Shown here in pieces: positions 38,956 to 53,400 of a stretch of 64,000 bases of DNA. The stretch comes from Anaeromyces robustus. Its lineage: Eukaryota > Neocallimastigomycota > Neocallimastigomycetes > Neocallimastigales > Neocallimastigaceae. The notes below the pieces were generated by a model, which saw only the letters and a list, made by a program, of their open reading frames with translations, did no database searches and was not told the origin of the DNA. The stretch's first letter is position 1, and each line of letters opens with the position of its first letter. The stretch lies in contig MCFG01000007.1 in the NCBI GenBank assembly GCA_002104895.1, positions 87,501 through 151,500 of the forward strand. The letters are read 5' to 3'. A program made the translations under genes and the position numbers.

Positions 38956-41689
38956 ATGGATTCGAGCTCTAAAGGTTTGCATTAGTTTTAAATATATATA
39001 TTATATTTAAGTATTATTAATATTTATTATAAATATTACTATTATTTATGATTCTTACTTATTTTTATTATTATTTATAATCATAATATTAATAAATATT
39101 TATTTCCTTGTATTATTATATAAAAATATTTATTCATATTATCATATTATATAAATATAATTATTTCATTCCTTGTGCATTTATTTAGAATATCAATTAC
39201 ATGCTTCATCCAAAGTATGAAAATGCTAAAAAGAAAAAAAGAATATATACAAATTCAATTTTATATATTTATATTATGTATATAATAAACTGACCAATAT
39301 ATATATATATATTTCTATCTTTAATTTGATTATAAAATTCAATTATTAAGAATGATTTCAATGTTAAAACTTTGATAAGGGTATATATCATATGAAAAAG
39401 TTTTTTTTTTAGTTCCAATATATATTTATATTACAAAAAAGAAAAGATAACGAAAAAAAGTCACCTAATATTTTTTTTTAATATTACATTTTTTTATTGT
39501 TTATAATAATATTATTAAATGAAAAATAAAATAATGACTATATAAATTCAATAATTAATACCTCTCTTTTTTTATAGTCATTAACAGCATGGATTAATCA
39601 AACTCTTCAAAAACAACATTTAGTTGTTCGTGATTTATTTTATGATCTAGCAGATGGTCAAATTTTAGCAGCATTTTTAGGTATATTATAATTTATATAT
39701 ATAAAAAAACATTTTTTTTTTTTCATATATATATTTATTTTAATTAAATAAATACAACTTATATATATATATATGTATATTAATCTTTTTTTTTTATTAT
39801 TATTTTGTTATATTTTTTTAATATATAGAAACGGTATCATTTGAAACAATGGATGATGTTTTACCAGGTTCAACCGAAAAAAATAAAATTTCAAATATTA
39901 ATAAATGTATTCAATTTGCAGTTGATAAATATGGAATGGAACGTAATCCACAACGTTGGACAGCTGAAGGTTTTTTTTTTTTATTAATTTATTTATATAT
40001 TTGACTTTTTTTATTATTAATGATTATAATAATTATATATTAATACTTTAAAAAAAAATTTACATTATTATGATGATATTTTGATGATATTTTTAGGAAT
40101 CGTTCAAAAAGATATTGCTTCAACATTATCATTTTTAGTTGATTTATCACATTGTAATTATCAATACATAATATTTATATGTAAATTGTTATAATATATA
40201 TATATAATTTTTACAATGTATTAAATATTTATGGAATATATATAAGATGTTGCATGTCCTTTAGCTATTCCATCAAATGTTACTATTGCTGTTATTCATC
40301 AAGATGTAAAAATAAAATATATATAATATAATAATTTTAATACATATTTTGATATATATTTCAATATTTCATAATATAATAATAAATAAAATTAATTAAT
40401 TAATAGAAAATTGATTCTGGTGTTAAAAATAAAACAACTTTACATCATATAACAGGAGATGAATCTCAATATAATGATAAAGCTGGGTAATTAATATATA
40501 TATTTATAATAGTAAACAATATATAATTTATATAATATTTTTATATATAAACTTTTATTATATTAATAATTTCTTTATTTTAATTATAAATTTTTATTTT
40601 AATATTATATAATTATTTTATACGATATAGCGCTGTAAATTTGGATTACAGTAAATATTGATTTTTTATATATATCATTAATTATGTTTTTATTAAAAAA
40701 GAAAAGAGAAAAAAGATGAAAAAAATATATTTATAAAATATATATTATTTTATAATATAATAATGTTTCATTAATTAAAATAAATAAATATTATGTAGTT
40801 GATAGTGGTAAAGATAATTCTAATGAAGATAGTGATGTATTTGATAATATGGAAGAAAACCAGGATAAAATTGCTGAAATTAAAGAAGTATATTTTCGTT
40901 AATAAAAATATAATATAAATAAATAAATAATAATATATTATTAAATTTATTTAACTAACTATTTATGTATTTTAATTATTTTCTTTTTTTTTTTTTTTCA
41001 AAAAAAGTTATTAATTGATTTTTGTAATAAACATCTACAAGAAATGAATATTGCAATTAATGATCTAGAAGATTTCAGTAATGGTGTCTATATTATATGG
41101 CTTATTGGACTTATCAAAAATATATTTATACCCTCATATCAATATAAAGAAGAACCTTCCTCTTATACTGATAAAGTAATATATATATATAAAATAATTA
41201 ATAATAATAAAACACCATAAAAATAAATGATTTTTTTTATTTTTATTAATTCAATAATTTATTTATTTTATTTATTATAACATTTATAACTAATTATATT
41301 ATAAAAAGGTGGATAATGTCAATTTTATAATCTTTTTATTAAATAACTTAGGAATTAATTGTTCAAAAATTAAACCAAATGGTATGGACATTTATATACT
41401 TCAAAATAAAACTTAAAAACAATATATTTATATATATTAATAATAATTATCTATTAACAAATTCTATTATCAATTATTAATTAATTAATATTCAATAAAA
41501 TAATAAAAAAAATAAAAATAAAATAGATTTTGTTAAAGGAGATAAGAAAACAATTTTAAGATGTTTGTAAGTACAATTAATATATATTAAAGTAGACATA
41601 TAAATAATAAATTGAATAAATATAATATATAAATACTAATAATTTTCCATAATACATTTTAATTTAAATAAAATATATAATAATTTGAA

Positions 41690-41733
<44 letters not shown>

Positions 41734-41804
41734 TGATGATGATGATAAATAGGTATATCTTATTCTCTTTGGTAGAGTTAGATGAGAATGCACCAGCTAG
41801 TTAA
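38956..41804 (+). CDS. parvin: Parvin (two CH domains), integrin-linked adhesion adaptor
   Basis: No single exon exceeds 168 nt. Thirteen exons: 38956-38974, 39189-39214, 39578-39680, 39829-39969, 40097-40153, 40247-40305, 40407-40486, 40631-40650, 40799-40887, 41008-41175, 41309-41381, 41527-41566, 41753-41804. The total is 927 nt, 308 residues, all splice phases compatible, with the stop in the last exon. CH1 spans about residues 16-135 (LTAWINQTLQKQHLVVRDLF, DLADGQILAAFL, CPLAIPSNVTIAVI). CH2 spans about 190-305 (LLIDFCNKHLQEMNI, FSNGVYIIWLIGLI, IPSYQY, VDNVNFIIFLLNNLGI, KTILRCLYILFSLVE). The order and wording match animal alpha-parvin (372 residues) rather than actinin or fimbrin. In animals CH2 binds ILK and paxillin and links integrins to actin. 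The disordered N-terminus of animal parvin is nearly absent. Confidence 0.88.
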
Positions 41805-43318
41805 TCATACATTTAGTTTATATATCTTAAAAATTAATTATTAATATCTTAAAAATAATTATTAATATATATAAGAAATTTTATTCTTATTAAATATTTA
41901 TTCCTAAAAAAAAAAAAAAATAGACATTTTATAAATGAAATGAATTTACATTTTTGTTTGTATTACATTTCCATTTCTTTTTTTTTTTTTTTTGTAAATA
42001 AATGAGCATAAAATATATTATTTTTTTATATTTATTATTAATAATTCTATGATAATCATAAATATGATAAAAAAATTTTATATGATTTTAATGCACATAA
42101 ATTTATAACAAAAATTATAAAATTCTTTTTTATTATTTATTTTATATCAAATATGATATTATAAGTGTTATTTTATTATATATTATTATGTATATTATTA
42201 TATATATATTATTATCATTATTAATTATTATTAATAGTATTTTTATATTCATTAAAATCAGCTTATTTATTTATCAACTTGAATATATATATATATATCA
42301 TATTCTTTATTTATATATATATAATACCATTATATATGTATTATAATTTAACTATTCATTGCTTATTGTAATTTTTAATTTTATTTCATTTGATATTTTT
42401 AATTTTTTTTGTATCATGTTTTTAAATAAATATTACTATTATTAAAAACATTTTATTTGTCATCCATTATACCAAGTTTTTTTTTTTTTTAACTTTTTTA
42501 TTTCTTTTAAATTTTATTTTATTTTATTTTATTTTATTTAATATTTAATTATTATTTAAAATTAAATATATTCAACTCTATTAATATTAGAATTATTTAT
42601 AGTAATATATTAATACATTATTTTTATTATTATTTATAATTTATAATTAGTAATTAAATAATTGACGCTAAATCTCATATAATATTCTTTTTTAAATTTC
42701 TTAATTTTAATTCATCAAAATTTTATGTATTAATTTTTAGTAAAAAGAAATATCTTACTATTATCTAAAATGTAATGGCAAATTAGTTTCATAATTGATA
42801 TTTTTATTGAATAATTAAAATTAAATAATATAGTATATATTTATAATTTTTTTTCTTTCTTTTTTTTTTTTTTTTTCTTTTTTTTTTATTATATTATTAA
42901 TTTGTATTAATTATTTAATTTAAAAAAAAAAAGCTATCGATTCAATAACTTTTTTTTAAATAAAAAAGTAAATATATATAATATAATAAAAATAATAAAA
43001 TAGTTTCATAAGGAAAAAAAAATAAAATAAAATATTATATAAAATATATAATTAGTTAATTATTGAAATTATAACTATTGTAAAACTATTGCTAACAATT
43101 TGTTATTTTTATTATTATTTTTAATTATATATAATATTATTTGAATATTTATATAATATAAAATATAAAACAAAAAAAAAAAAAAAAAAAAAAAAAATTC
43201 AATCTTAAAAAATAAAATAAAATAAAAGAATTACAATATAAATTAATAAAAAAAAAATAAAAAGAATTTATAAAACAACTTTTTATTAATTAAAAATAAT
43301 TAATATATTTAATTAAAA
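41805..43318. other. Intergenic, no gene seen
   Basis: 1.5 kb of AT-rich spacer between two same-strand CH-domain genes. It contains homopolymers, a TTTTA run near 42516-42540 and long A runs near 43170-43197. No exon-like segment flanked by splice sites was convincing. Confidence 0.6.
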
Positions 43319-44850
43319 ATGGATATATCAGAAAAACAAAAGAGATCTAATGATGTAAACCAAGAAATCTTGGCTTATTCAGAATATATTGATAATTTAT
43401 TAGGTCATATTACTGAACTTACTCCAAAATATTTACCAGTTAGTAATTCTGATGATGGAGAAAAAGAAAATGTCAAAGTTAATGATTTATTAGATTCTCT
43501 TAGAGATGGTATTCTTTTCGGTTATATTCTTAGTCAAATTAATCCAGATAGTATTAATTTAGATAAATTAAATAGAGATATTGATCTTAGTAGTTTTGAT
43601 GATCATAAAAAAGCTGTTCCTACATCTACAGATAATGCAAAAGTTGTATTCAAAGTTACTGCTAATCACAATATTATTTTAGAAAGTGCAAAGAAATGTG
43701 GTATTGTTGTCGTTAATATTGGTTCTGAAGTAAGTTATATAGTGATAAATATAAAATATAAAATATAAAATACATTTTAATATGAAATTTTTTAAAATTT
43801 TTTTTATAATTGTTTGTACAATATATTAATAAATTTAAACATTAATGAATAAATAAATTTATTATGTATATTAGGATATTTTACAAAAAAATGTTGGTTT
43901 AGTACTTGGTTTATTATGGCAAATGGTATTTATTTATTCTATAGAAAAAATTAATATATATATATTTAGATGTAGTTATATAGTTAAAAAAAATTAATTG
44001 AATTATTAATATAATATATATATATATATCTATTTTTTTTTTTATAATTTTATGCTTCTTTTACTATTAAATTATTTGAAATGAAATAGATTAGATGTAT
44101 TCTTTTGAAGGAAATTAATATTGATAGTCACCCAGAACTTATTTTATTATTAGATCCAGATGAATCATTAGAAATGGCTGGACAACTTTCTAATGAACAA
44201 TTATTATTACGTTGGTTTAACTTCCACTTAAAACATAATGGTTCTAAACCAATTAGTAATTTTTCAAAAGATATTGCTGATTCTGAAGCCTATTTCACAC
44301 TTTTCGAACGTCTTAATATGATTAGTAATACAAATGATGAAGTTATGGATCTTATTAATAAAGGTAGAGCTTTACCTACCAGTGAAAAGGAAAAGAGAGC
44401 AGAATGTGTTCTTAAAATTTCACATATTATGGATTGTAAACGTTTCATTAACATTAACGTAAGTAACTAAGAAAAATTAAAATTAATATTAAAAAATTTT
44501 TTTTATAAAACATTATAATTAATAATTATAAAATATATATAATATTTTATTTATATAAAATTATTAAATAATATATTTTTAAACAGAGAATTGTTAATGG
44601 ACATGCTAGATTAAACCTTAGTTTTGTTGCTACTATTTTCAACAAATATTCTAATGTTAATCTTACAGATGAAGTAAATATAAATATATATTTTTATAAA
44701 TATATATTAAATATATATATAAAATAAAATAATATATAAATCTTTAAATTATTATAAATAAATATATATTATTTCTCCTCCAAAATTTCAAAAAAAAAAT
44801 ATATTAATCATGAAAAATTATATATATATATATATATATAATATAATTTA

Positions 44851-44903
<53 letters not shown>

Positions 44904-45834
44904 AAATAAAATAAAATAAAAGGAATCTATGGCTTATGTAAGAGAATTAATTCGTCGTATGAGATTAAAGGATAAAGAACAATATTTACCATTAGATCAA
45001 GAATTACAATTCCTTAGAGATTTATTACAAAAGAATGGTTATCTTGATGTAGAATTTTTCCGTTTATACAGTAATCGTATTAATCAACTTGGATGGTTAA
45101 ATGAATATGCTTTAGATGATTCATTTGATAAACCAAAAGAAGAAGCCATTCTTAAAGAAATGAGTGAAATAGAAAAGCGTGATAAAATGATTGAAGCATT
45201 ACAATCTCAATTAGAAGAAAAGACTTCTGAACTTGTAAAAGTTAATCAACGTGTAGAAGAATTTACTAAACAAACAGAAGAATTACAAAGTACCCTTAAT
45301 GAACGTGATTCTGATGTTGCAGAAAAGAAGAATACTTTAGAAGAAATGACAAAAGAAATTGCAGAACAAAAAGAAAAGATTAAGAATGAAGAAGAAAAGA
45401 ATGCTAAACAAAAAGAAGCTTTCTTAAACTTTAAAAAAGAAATTACTGATCAATTACATCTTATTGAAACTATGATGCATAAAGATATGAATAAAATTAA
45501 TAAAATTGGTAATACAGATAGTGGAGATGAAGAAGAAGATGAAAATGAAGAAGCTGGTAATTCAGAAAGTACAGGTAATCCACAAGAAGATATAGCTGAA
45601 ACCTACAAAAAGGTTGAAAGTTATGTTAAACGTCTTCTTGAAGAATTAAAGAAATCTAAAGAACAAAATTACATTTACAAATCACAAATTGCTCAAAATG
45701 ATAAGATTAATGCTATTTTGAATGAAAAAATTTATCAATATTCTGAAAATGCTTGTAAAGAATCAAATGCTGCAAATCTTAAAGGAAAAGCTAGTTCAAA
45801 ATCAAACCTTGCCAAGAAGTTTGTTCCATCTTAA
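43319..45834 (+). CDS. Fimbrin/plastin-type actin-binding module fused to a coiled coil
   Basis: Five exons: 43319-43729, 43875-43925, 44090-44458, 44587-44673, 44923-45834. The total is 1830 nt, 609 residues. CH1 (about residues 15-165) shows fimbrin wording: LLDSLRDGILFGYIL, VVNIGSEDI, LVLGLLWQMI. CH2 (about 185-305) shows QLLLRWFNFHL, ISNFSKDIADSEAYF and LNLSFVATIFNKYSN. This is one tandem-CH actin-binding domain. True fimbrin has two (four CH) after EF-hands; here the EF-hands and the second pair are missing. Residues 307-375 form a helical linker. Heptad-rich Glu/Lys coiled coil covers about 380-480, then an acidic patch, a second helix and a basic Ser-rich tail. Dimerisation through the coiled coil could restore actin bundling (inference). 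Single-ABD fimbrin relatives exist, but I do not know an exact family name. Confidence 0.86.
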
Positions 45835-45870
45835 TTTAGTTTTTAAATTAATAAAATGAAAATTTTATTT

Positions 45871-45906
<36 letters not shown>

Positions 45907-46918
45907 AAAAGAACAAAAAAAGGATATTAATAGTTAATAAAATAATAAAGAGTATTTTAAATATAAAAAATTATTATTTTCTATATAAAATATTATATAA
46001 TATGAATTAAATATAATAAAGATGTATTAATAAATAAATAAATAAATATATTTAAAAGTAATAGTTATTAATAAAAATTTAATTTTTTTTTTTAAAAATA
46101 ATTAATAAAAAAAAAAAATAAAAAAAAAAAATAAACCATAATAATACATTTTAATTTTTTCATATATAATTGGAAATATAAAATAAATATATATATTAAT
46201 ATATATTTTTACTTTTTTATATATATTTCATTTTAATTATATTTTATTTTTTTTTTATTTTATGATCCTTATTTTTTTCTACATACAATTTTGAAGAAAG
46301 TTTTTGTTTTTAATTGTATATACTATATATTTTCATTTGATATAATTATAAATAATAAATTAATTATTATTTATAATAATTACAAAATATTTCATCATTA
46401 TAACTCGGGAAAAATAAAGAGTTAAACTTAGTTACTTTTTATTTTGTTATATATATATTTTTATAATAGCAAAATAAATCTAAAAGATTATTCATCACTT
46501 TTTTAAATTTAGAAATAGTTGAACTTCCTCTTACTCAATTTTAACTTGAAATCATATCAGATCTGTATTTAATTGAGAGGATCAATGTATGTTTCTTTTA
46601 TTACTAAGGAAAACTTAGGCAAAATTACTATTATTATAATAATTACGTATCCAAAAGGATCAATCTATTCAATAATAATAATGATAAATTTAAACTAAAT
46701 TTGAATAATTACATTACTATTATAATAACGTAATTATTATAATAATAGTAATTTTGCCTAAGTATATTAAAAATAAAAGTAAAATAAAATAAATATAACC
46801 TGAACATCTTATTTAAGATATATATATTGGCTTTGAAAAAAATCATTAAGAATTATACATATAATATAAATTAATTTTTTTTTTTTTCATTTATTTAAAG
46901 TTTTTAATTTTTAATTAA

Positions 46919-46956
<38 letters not shown>

Positions 46957-47027
46957 TATTAATAATTTTTCAATGGTTTCACAATAATATAATTTTTTTA
47001 AGGATTACAATTACAACTATTATTCAC

Positions 47028-47058
<31 letters not shown>

Positions 47059-50000
47059 TTTATATATTAATAATCTGAATACCAAAAAAATAATAAATTA
47101 AAAATAATTTAGAAAAAGCTACAATTAATATTATCTGATTAATTTTAAATTTTCGGATAAATAATTATATTATTGGAATTATAAATTATTTGATCTACGT
47201 TTATATTTAAGCCTCATAGAATGTACAAATAATAGTAGATTATTTTAAAAAAATCTCATTTTTTATTATAGAAAAAAAATTTTCTCCATCTTTTTTTAAA
47301 GATTATTAAAAAATTGTTTACTTTTATGGCAATTTAAAGTTTTATTTTAATATTGTTATGTGTTCATTTAAATTTAAAATTTTTTAATTAAGATTTAAAA
47401 AGAATTTAAATTAAAATATTTCCAGTTTATAAGCCAATAAAAATTCAAAATCAGACCAAATGCAATACTAGCATATATTATAAATTAACTATAGATATAT
47501 ATAAAAATAAATATATTACATATAAATATACAATTATTCCTATATATTTGAATATAAAAAATATATATATCTTTTTTTTTAATTTTAATTTTTTTTTATT
47601 TTTTTTTAAAATTTTTTTATTATTTATAATATCTTATTATATTTTATAATATTTATATTTATTTATATTTATTTATATTTATTGATTAAATTTTTATTTT
47701 TACTATATGATATCAATTTTATTTTTGTTGAAATAATAAAAATTTCTGTTTTGTTATGTTATTTAATTGAAAAAAATATTATAATTATTTAAAAATTATT
47801 AAATTCAATTATTATAATATCTCATGAATGGTCATTTTTATAAAATTAATATAGATAAATATGAAAATAGAAATATTAGAAAATTTATATAATAAAAATA
47901 TAATAAAAATATAATAAAAATATAATAAAAATGTTTTTTTTTTTTGGTATATTTTTGGTATATTTTAAATAAGTCATATTATTTAAATTATATGATTATA
48001 ATTAATTAATATATAAATAATTTATTAACAAAAATTTTATTTATTTATTTAAATATTTATTTATTTATTTATTAATTTTTTTATTAATTAATTTATTTAT
48101 TTATTTAATTTATTTATTTATTTATTTTGTTTATATTTTTTAAATAATTATATTTAATAATTAATATATGAATAAATATATTTAATATTATTTAATATTT
48201 AATATTTAATATATGATTCATTATTCATATTTAAAAAAATTAAAGTTGTACAGTTTTAATTAAAAAATAATATATTATCTTTATTATTTTAATAAATAAA
48301 AAATTTAAATTAAATAATCGTTTTTTTTTAATTAAAAAAAAAACCTAACTTTTTTATATATATTTACATATATTATTCATATATATTATATTATATTCAT
48401 TTAAAATATATGAATGTAATTAATTAATTAATTCTTTATTTATTTCCATATATTATTTAATTGTTGATTTTTGTACTCTTAAAAAAAAAAAAAACGAATC
48501 ATCCAAAGAATAGTAAAAGTAACATTTATTATTAAGCATTTTTAGAAGAAAATACTAAAAATTTTTTTTTTAAAAAAAAAAACGTTTTTTTAAAAATATA
48601 ATATATTATAATATATTACATTATATTATAATAACATAAATATTTAGTATTGTAATTAGTAACTTTGGTTATATTTAAATACTAAAAAAAATGTAAAATT
48701 TTCAAAGTAATAAAAATATTGTTTTATATATAAATCATAAGATTAATATATAATAAGAAAAGTCATTATAAAACAACTGATCAATTTATATTGAATATTC
48801 ATTTGATTTTTTGCTCTTGTTTTATTAAATATTGTAAAATTCCAATATTTAAATAGAGATGAAGTTAAAATACTCTTTAATCCTTTTTTATTTTTTTTAA
48901 TAATCCAAGATAAATTGCCTTTAAAATTTTTAAAAAAATAAAATATATTGATTTATTTATTTATTTATTTATTAATTTATAATTATTTAATTATATATTT
49001 ATTTAATTATTTATCTATTTATTTATTTATTTATTTATATATATATTTTTATTGTATTTGGATATAATTATTTTATCCATTCTTATATATGTATTGAAAT
49101 AAATAAATTTATATTATTTGATACAAATTAATAATATATTATTATATATATTAAATATTAATCAAATCATTAAATAAAAAAATCAATAATATTAGAGTTT
49201 TTATATATTAAAGTATAACTTTAAATATAAATATTAAACTATTCATTATAACAAAAAAAAATATAATATAATAAATAATATTGGTAAATAATAAATTAAA
49301 ATAAATAAGTATATTTTAATATATTGAATATTATATATTAAAATATAATTAATTATAATAATAATATATTTACTATTTAAATTATATATATTATATTATA
49401 CTATAATATATTATATAATTTAGGATAAAATACCTAATATATTCTTAATATAAACTAATATATTAATTTATAATAAAGTATATTTACAATTTAACCTAAA
49501 AAGATTTATATCTAACAAAATAAATAGAATTAACTTTATTGAATATTTTTATTTATAATAAAATATATAAAGAAAAAAGAAATAAGAATAATTATATATT
49601 TAAAAAAAAAATTTTTTTTATAGATTTTTATATCATTATAAAAGTGTTTTAACATATAATAAAAATTCTAATGAATAAAGTAATATATAATATATAATGA
49701 AAAATCAATCAATAAATTAATCAATCAATCAAAAAAATCAATTAATAAATAACTAAATAATTAAATAACGCTTAAATAAAATTATTCAATAAAGTTATCA
49801 ATAATATCTATAAAATAAACCAATTTATTAATTAAGAAATATTATTAAAGGTAAGTTAAATTAGAATAAATATTTATTAAAATCATTAAATATTTATTAA
49901 AAAATATAATAAAGTTATTTTTGTATTTCTATCATAAAGTAATCTTATATAATATTTACTTATTATTTTATATATAAAAATATTAATTTTATTTATTATT

Positions 50001-50468
50001 ATAATAATAACATAAATATTTCTGAAATGTATTATATATATATTTATATATTATATCCAATATAATTTATCTCTGGTTGTAAAACAAATATTAAAAAATG
50101 GATTTTTAAAACCTATTTTATTAAATAAAAAATTATGATTTAATTATTAAAATCAATAATATATTGTGACGTAATTAGACATCAAAAAAAAAAAAAACTA
50201 AAATAGAAAAATTAAAATCATCAAAACCATACTTTCTTTAACAATAATTACTGACAAAATAAAATATTATCCGAAATAAATGTTTAAATTTTTATAATAA
50301 TATAAATTATATCAAGTATAATAAATATTGTATTTTATTATATTTGATATAATTTATTTTAGAATTATTTTATATAAATTAAATAATGAATCTCTTGAAT
50401 TAGTTTTTTTTTATTATATTTTATTTGTATAAATATTATAATTTATTAAAAATCCAATACTAATAAGG
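45835..50468. other. Gene-poor AT-rich stretch
   Basis: 4.6 kb without a supported gene. It holds a foldback element (46614-46762), long T/A runs (46921-46948, 47030-47055), ATTT stretches near 48050-48120 and 48950-49035, and four copies of an ATAATAAAA-type unit near 47890-47930. About 46400-46610 is slightly less AT-rich and could be an old element, but no homology is recognisable. Confidence 0.6.
46614..46762. repeat. Foldback element with perfect 35-bp inverted arms
   Basis: The left arm (46614-46648) begins CTTAGGCAAAATTAC and ends AATTACGT. The right arm (46728-46762) is its exact reverse complement and ends GTAATTTTGCCTAAG. The 79-bp centre is AT-rich. Perfect arms indicate recent origin or gene conversion. 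There is no clear target duplication. It could be a small foldback MITE or a replication-generated hairpin. Confidence 0.85.
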
Positions 50469-53400
50469 ATGACTTCTTCTGGTAAATTTAAAATAAGAAA
50501 TTTTATATATATTTATAAATAAATTTATTTTATTAATATATATATATATATTTATTTTTTTTATACTATTTTATATTAAATTAAATATAAAAATTATTAT
50601 AATTATATAACATAAATAATTTAAATTCCTTTATAATAAATATATAAATTATTGAAAAATAATAATAATAAAAAAAAATTTTGTTTCAATTTAAAAGATC
50701 ATATTCGTGTAATAACAAAAAATAATACTCAGGATTTATTAAATAAACCAAAACAAAGTAATAATTCAAAAATATCAAAGAAAAGTCGTTTACCACCTCC
50801 ACCAAGACGTCATAGACTTATACAATCATCTTATCGTACTTATAATTCACCAACAACATTAGTAGATACTTCAACTACAGCTGTAGCAACAGCTGCTGCA
50901 TATGCTGCCTATAATCGTCATAATACCAATACCACAAAATCTCTTTTAGGAAATAATAATGCTGTAAATATTGTCGCGGCAGCTGCAACAGGTTATGGAA
51001 ATAATATTAGTCAAGAATTAAAAAATAATAATCCTGCTTTAAAATCATTATCTCTTTCTAATCCAAGTTCTATACTACTTGATAGTCCAATCTTATCTCC
51101 AAAAATAAATAATTTACCTCCAAAAATTAATTGTTCATTAAAAGAAGCTGATTCTAATAAATATACCCATTCCTCAAATAATGAAAAATTAAATAAATCA
51201 CCCTCACCAACATTAAATAAAGAAAATATTAATAATAATAACAATAACAACAACAACAACAACAATAATAATAATAATAATAATAATACTAATAAAAATG
51301 ATAATAATAAAAATGATAATAATAGTATAATTAATAATAATAATAATGTAAAAAAAAAGAATTCCAAAACTCAGTTACTTACAAAGCACAAAAATAATTC
51401 AAATTCTTCCCTTAATTCAAATGGTAGTAAAAGTGAGCAAAATGCAAATATTAATTATGCATTAAAATTATTAAGTGATGCCGATCATTATAAAGAAGAC
51501 GATTTAGAGTGTATTTCTTTACGTAAAGAGGCAGTTGAAATTTTAAAGGTAATAATAAAAATAAAAATGAAAATAAAAATAAAAATAATAAAAATAAAAA
51601 TTAAAAAAAAAAAAAAAAATAAAAATAAAAATAAAAATAAATGAAATAATGATAATAAAAATATAAGTATATATATATAATATAATTTTTAAATTAATGA
51701 AAAATTTTAAATATATATATATATCTTCATTTAATTCATTTTTTATTTAATAGGATTATAAATTTGATAAAAGTCATGTTGCCCAGTTATATCAAATAGG
51801 TTTACATTATATTTATGAAAAAGATTATGAAAAAGCATTTAAGATATTTAAAGAAGCACATAATTATCATTATCCAGCTGCTACTTTTCAATTAGCAAGA
51901 TATTATGAATCTGGTATATTAGATTCAGTAGCCAAAGATAATAAAATGGCCCAAAAATATTATAGACAAGCAGCATTAAATAGTTATTGTAAAGCAATGT
52001 ATCGTTTAAGTATGGCTTATCTTCATGGAGAAATAGGTTGTAGAAAGTCCAAAAAGGAAGCCGTACGTTGGCTTCATCGTTGTACTTGGAGTATTGATGC
52101 AAAGGAACAATTAGTTGTAGGTGAAGCTATGTATCAATTATCTAAATTTTATGAAAAAGGAATGTCAAATGATAAAGAAAAAGATCAAAAATCAGCAGCT
52201 TCTTATCTTCGAATGGCTGCTGAAAAATGTTGTGTTGATTCACAAGATTATTTAGGGTATTGTTATCAACATGGTCATTTAACCTATCCTTGCAATTTGA
52301 AAAAAGCAGTTTATTGGTTTACTCAAGCAGCAAATGGTCATTGTATTGAATCAAAGATATCACTTTGTCATATTTATCTTACAGGTTCACCACCAGATAT
52401 TCCTCAAGATGATGAAGAAGCTTTATACTGGATTAAGAGAGCAGCTAATTCAACTTATGTTAATAATCCTACTCAAAGATTTTCTCGGGCTAAAGCTCAA
52501 TATATTTTAGGTTGGTTCTTTGAAGAAGGTTTAGAAAATAATATAGAAAAAAATCCAAAGGAAGCTATTAAATGGTATTTAAAATCTTCTTTTGAAGGTG
52601 TACCTGATGCTAAAATAGCATTAAAACATTTTTCACAAGATGAAATTGAAGAAGTTGAAAGAGAACAAAAGGAGGAAGAAAGAAAAAGAAAATTAGAAGC
52701 ATCTAAAGAAAATGAAGAAGAAAAAGATGATAATATTAATAATAACAATAACAATAATAATAATAATAACAATAATAATCATCAAGATAATGGTGGTGAA
52801 GAATCAGATTGTTCTTATAGTGAATATTCTGATGATAATAGTATAGCTAGTGGTAATTCAAGTCGTTCCTTAAATATGAAAATTTTAAATTTAGCATCTT
52901 CATTATTTAGTCATAGTTATATAAAAAAGCATCATTATAGTAAATCTTTTTCTAATACACATGAATATAAAAATAATAATAATAATAATAATAATAATAC
53001 AAATTCTTTTACTGTAGAATCAAATGTTAATTCAAATATAAATTTAAATTCAAATGATAAACTTTGTCATGCCATATCCACAGATAATGAAACATTAAAT
53101 CAGGATCATGATCAAGATCAAGATCAAGAAGAAAGTAACTTTAATACTATAAATGATAGATCAACTTCTGAAAATACATTAAAAGCCTCAACGTCTTCTA
53201 TTAGTGAAAAAATAAATGATGATTTAAATATAAAATCTTCACCAGATAATCATCTTATTTCAGAAGAACCCATAAAGCAAACTGAAATAGAAGATAATCT
53301 TATCCATAATAATAAATCATTGTATATGGACAATCAAATAAAATCATATAATAATAGTATGAATAATTTTAATGATAATCATAAATTATTAATAAATAAT

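Noticed and set aside
51011-51367. Antisense Leu-rich frames opposite poly-Asn tracts (also 52497, 54165, 54925, 55137)
   Set aside because: Reverse complement of AAT/AAC codon repeats; the sense frame has Sel1 domains and splice support.
50652-51644. Start of the Sel1 gene at 50652
   Set aside because: That position is TTG, not ATG. The ATG at 50469 with a GTAAAT donor and the acceptor before 50698 gives a closed frame.
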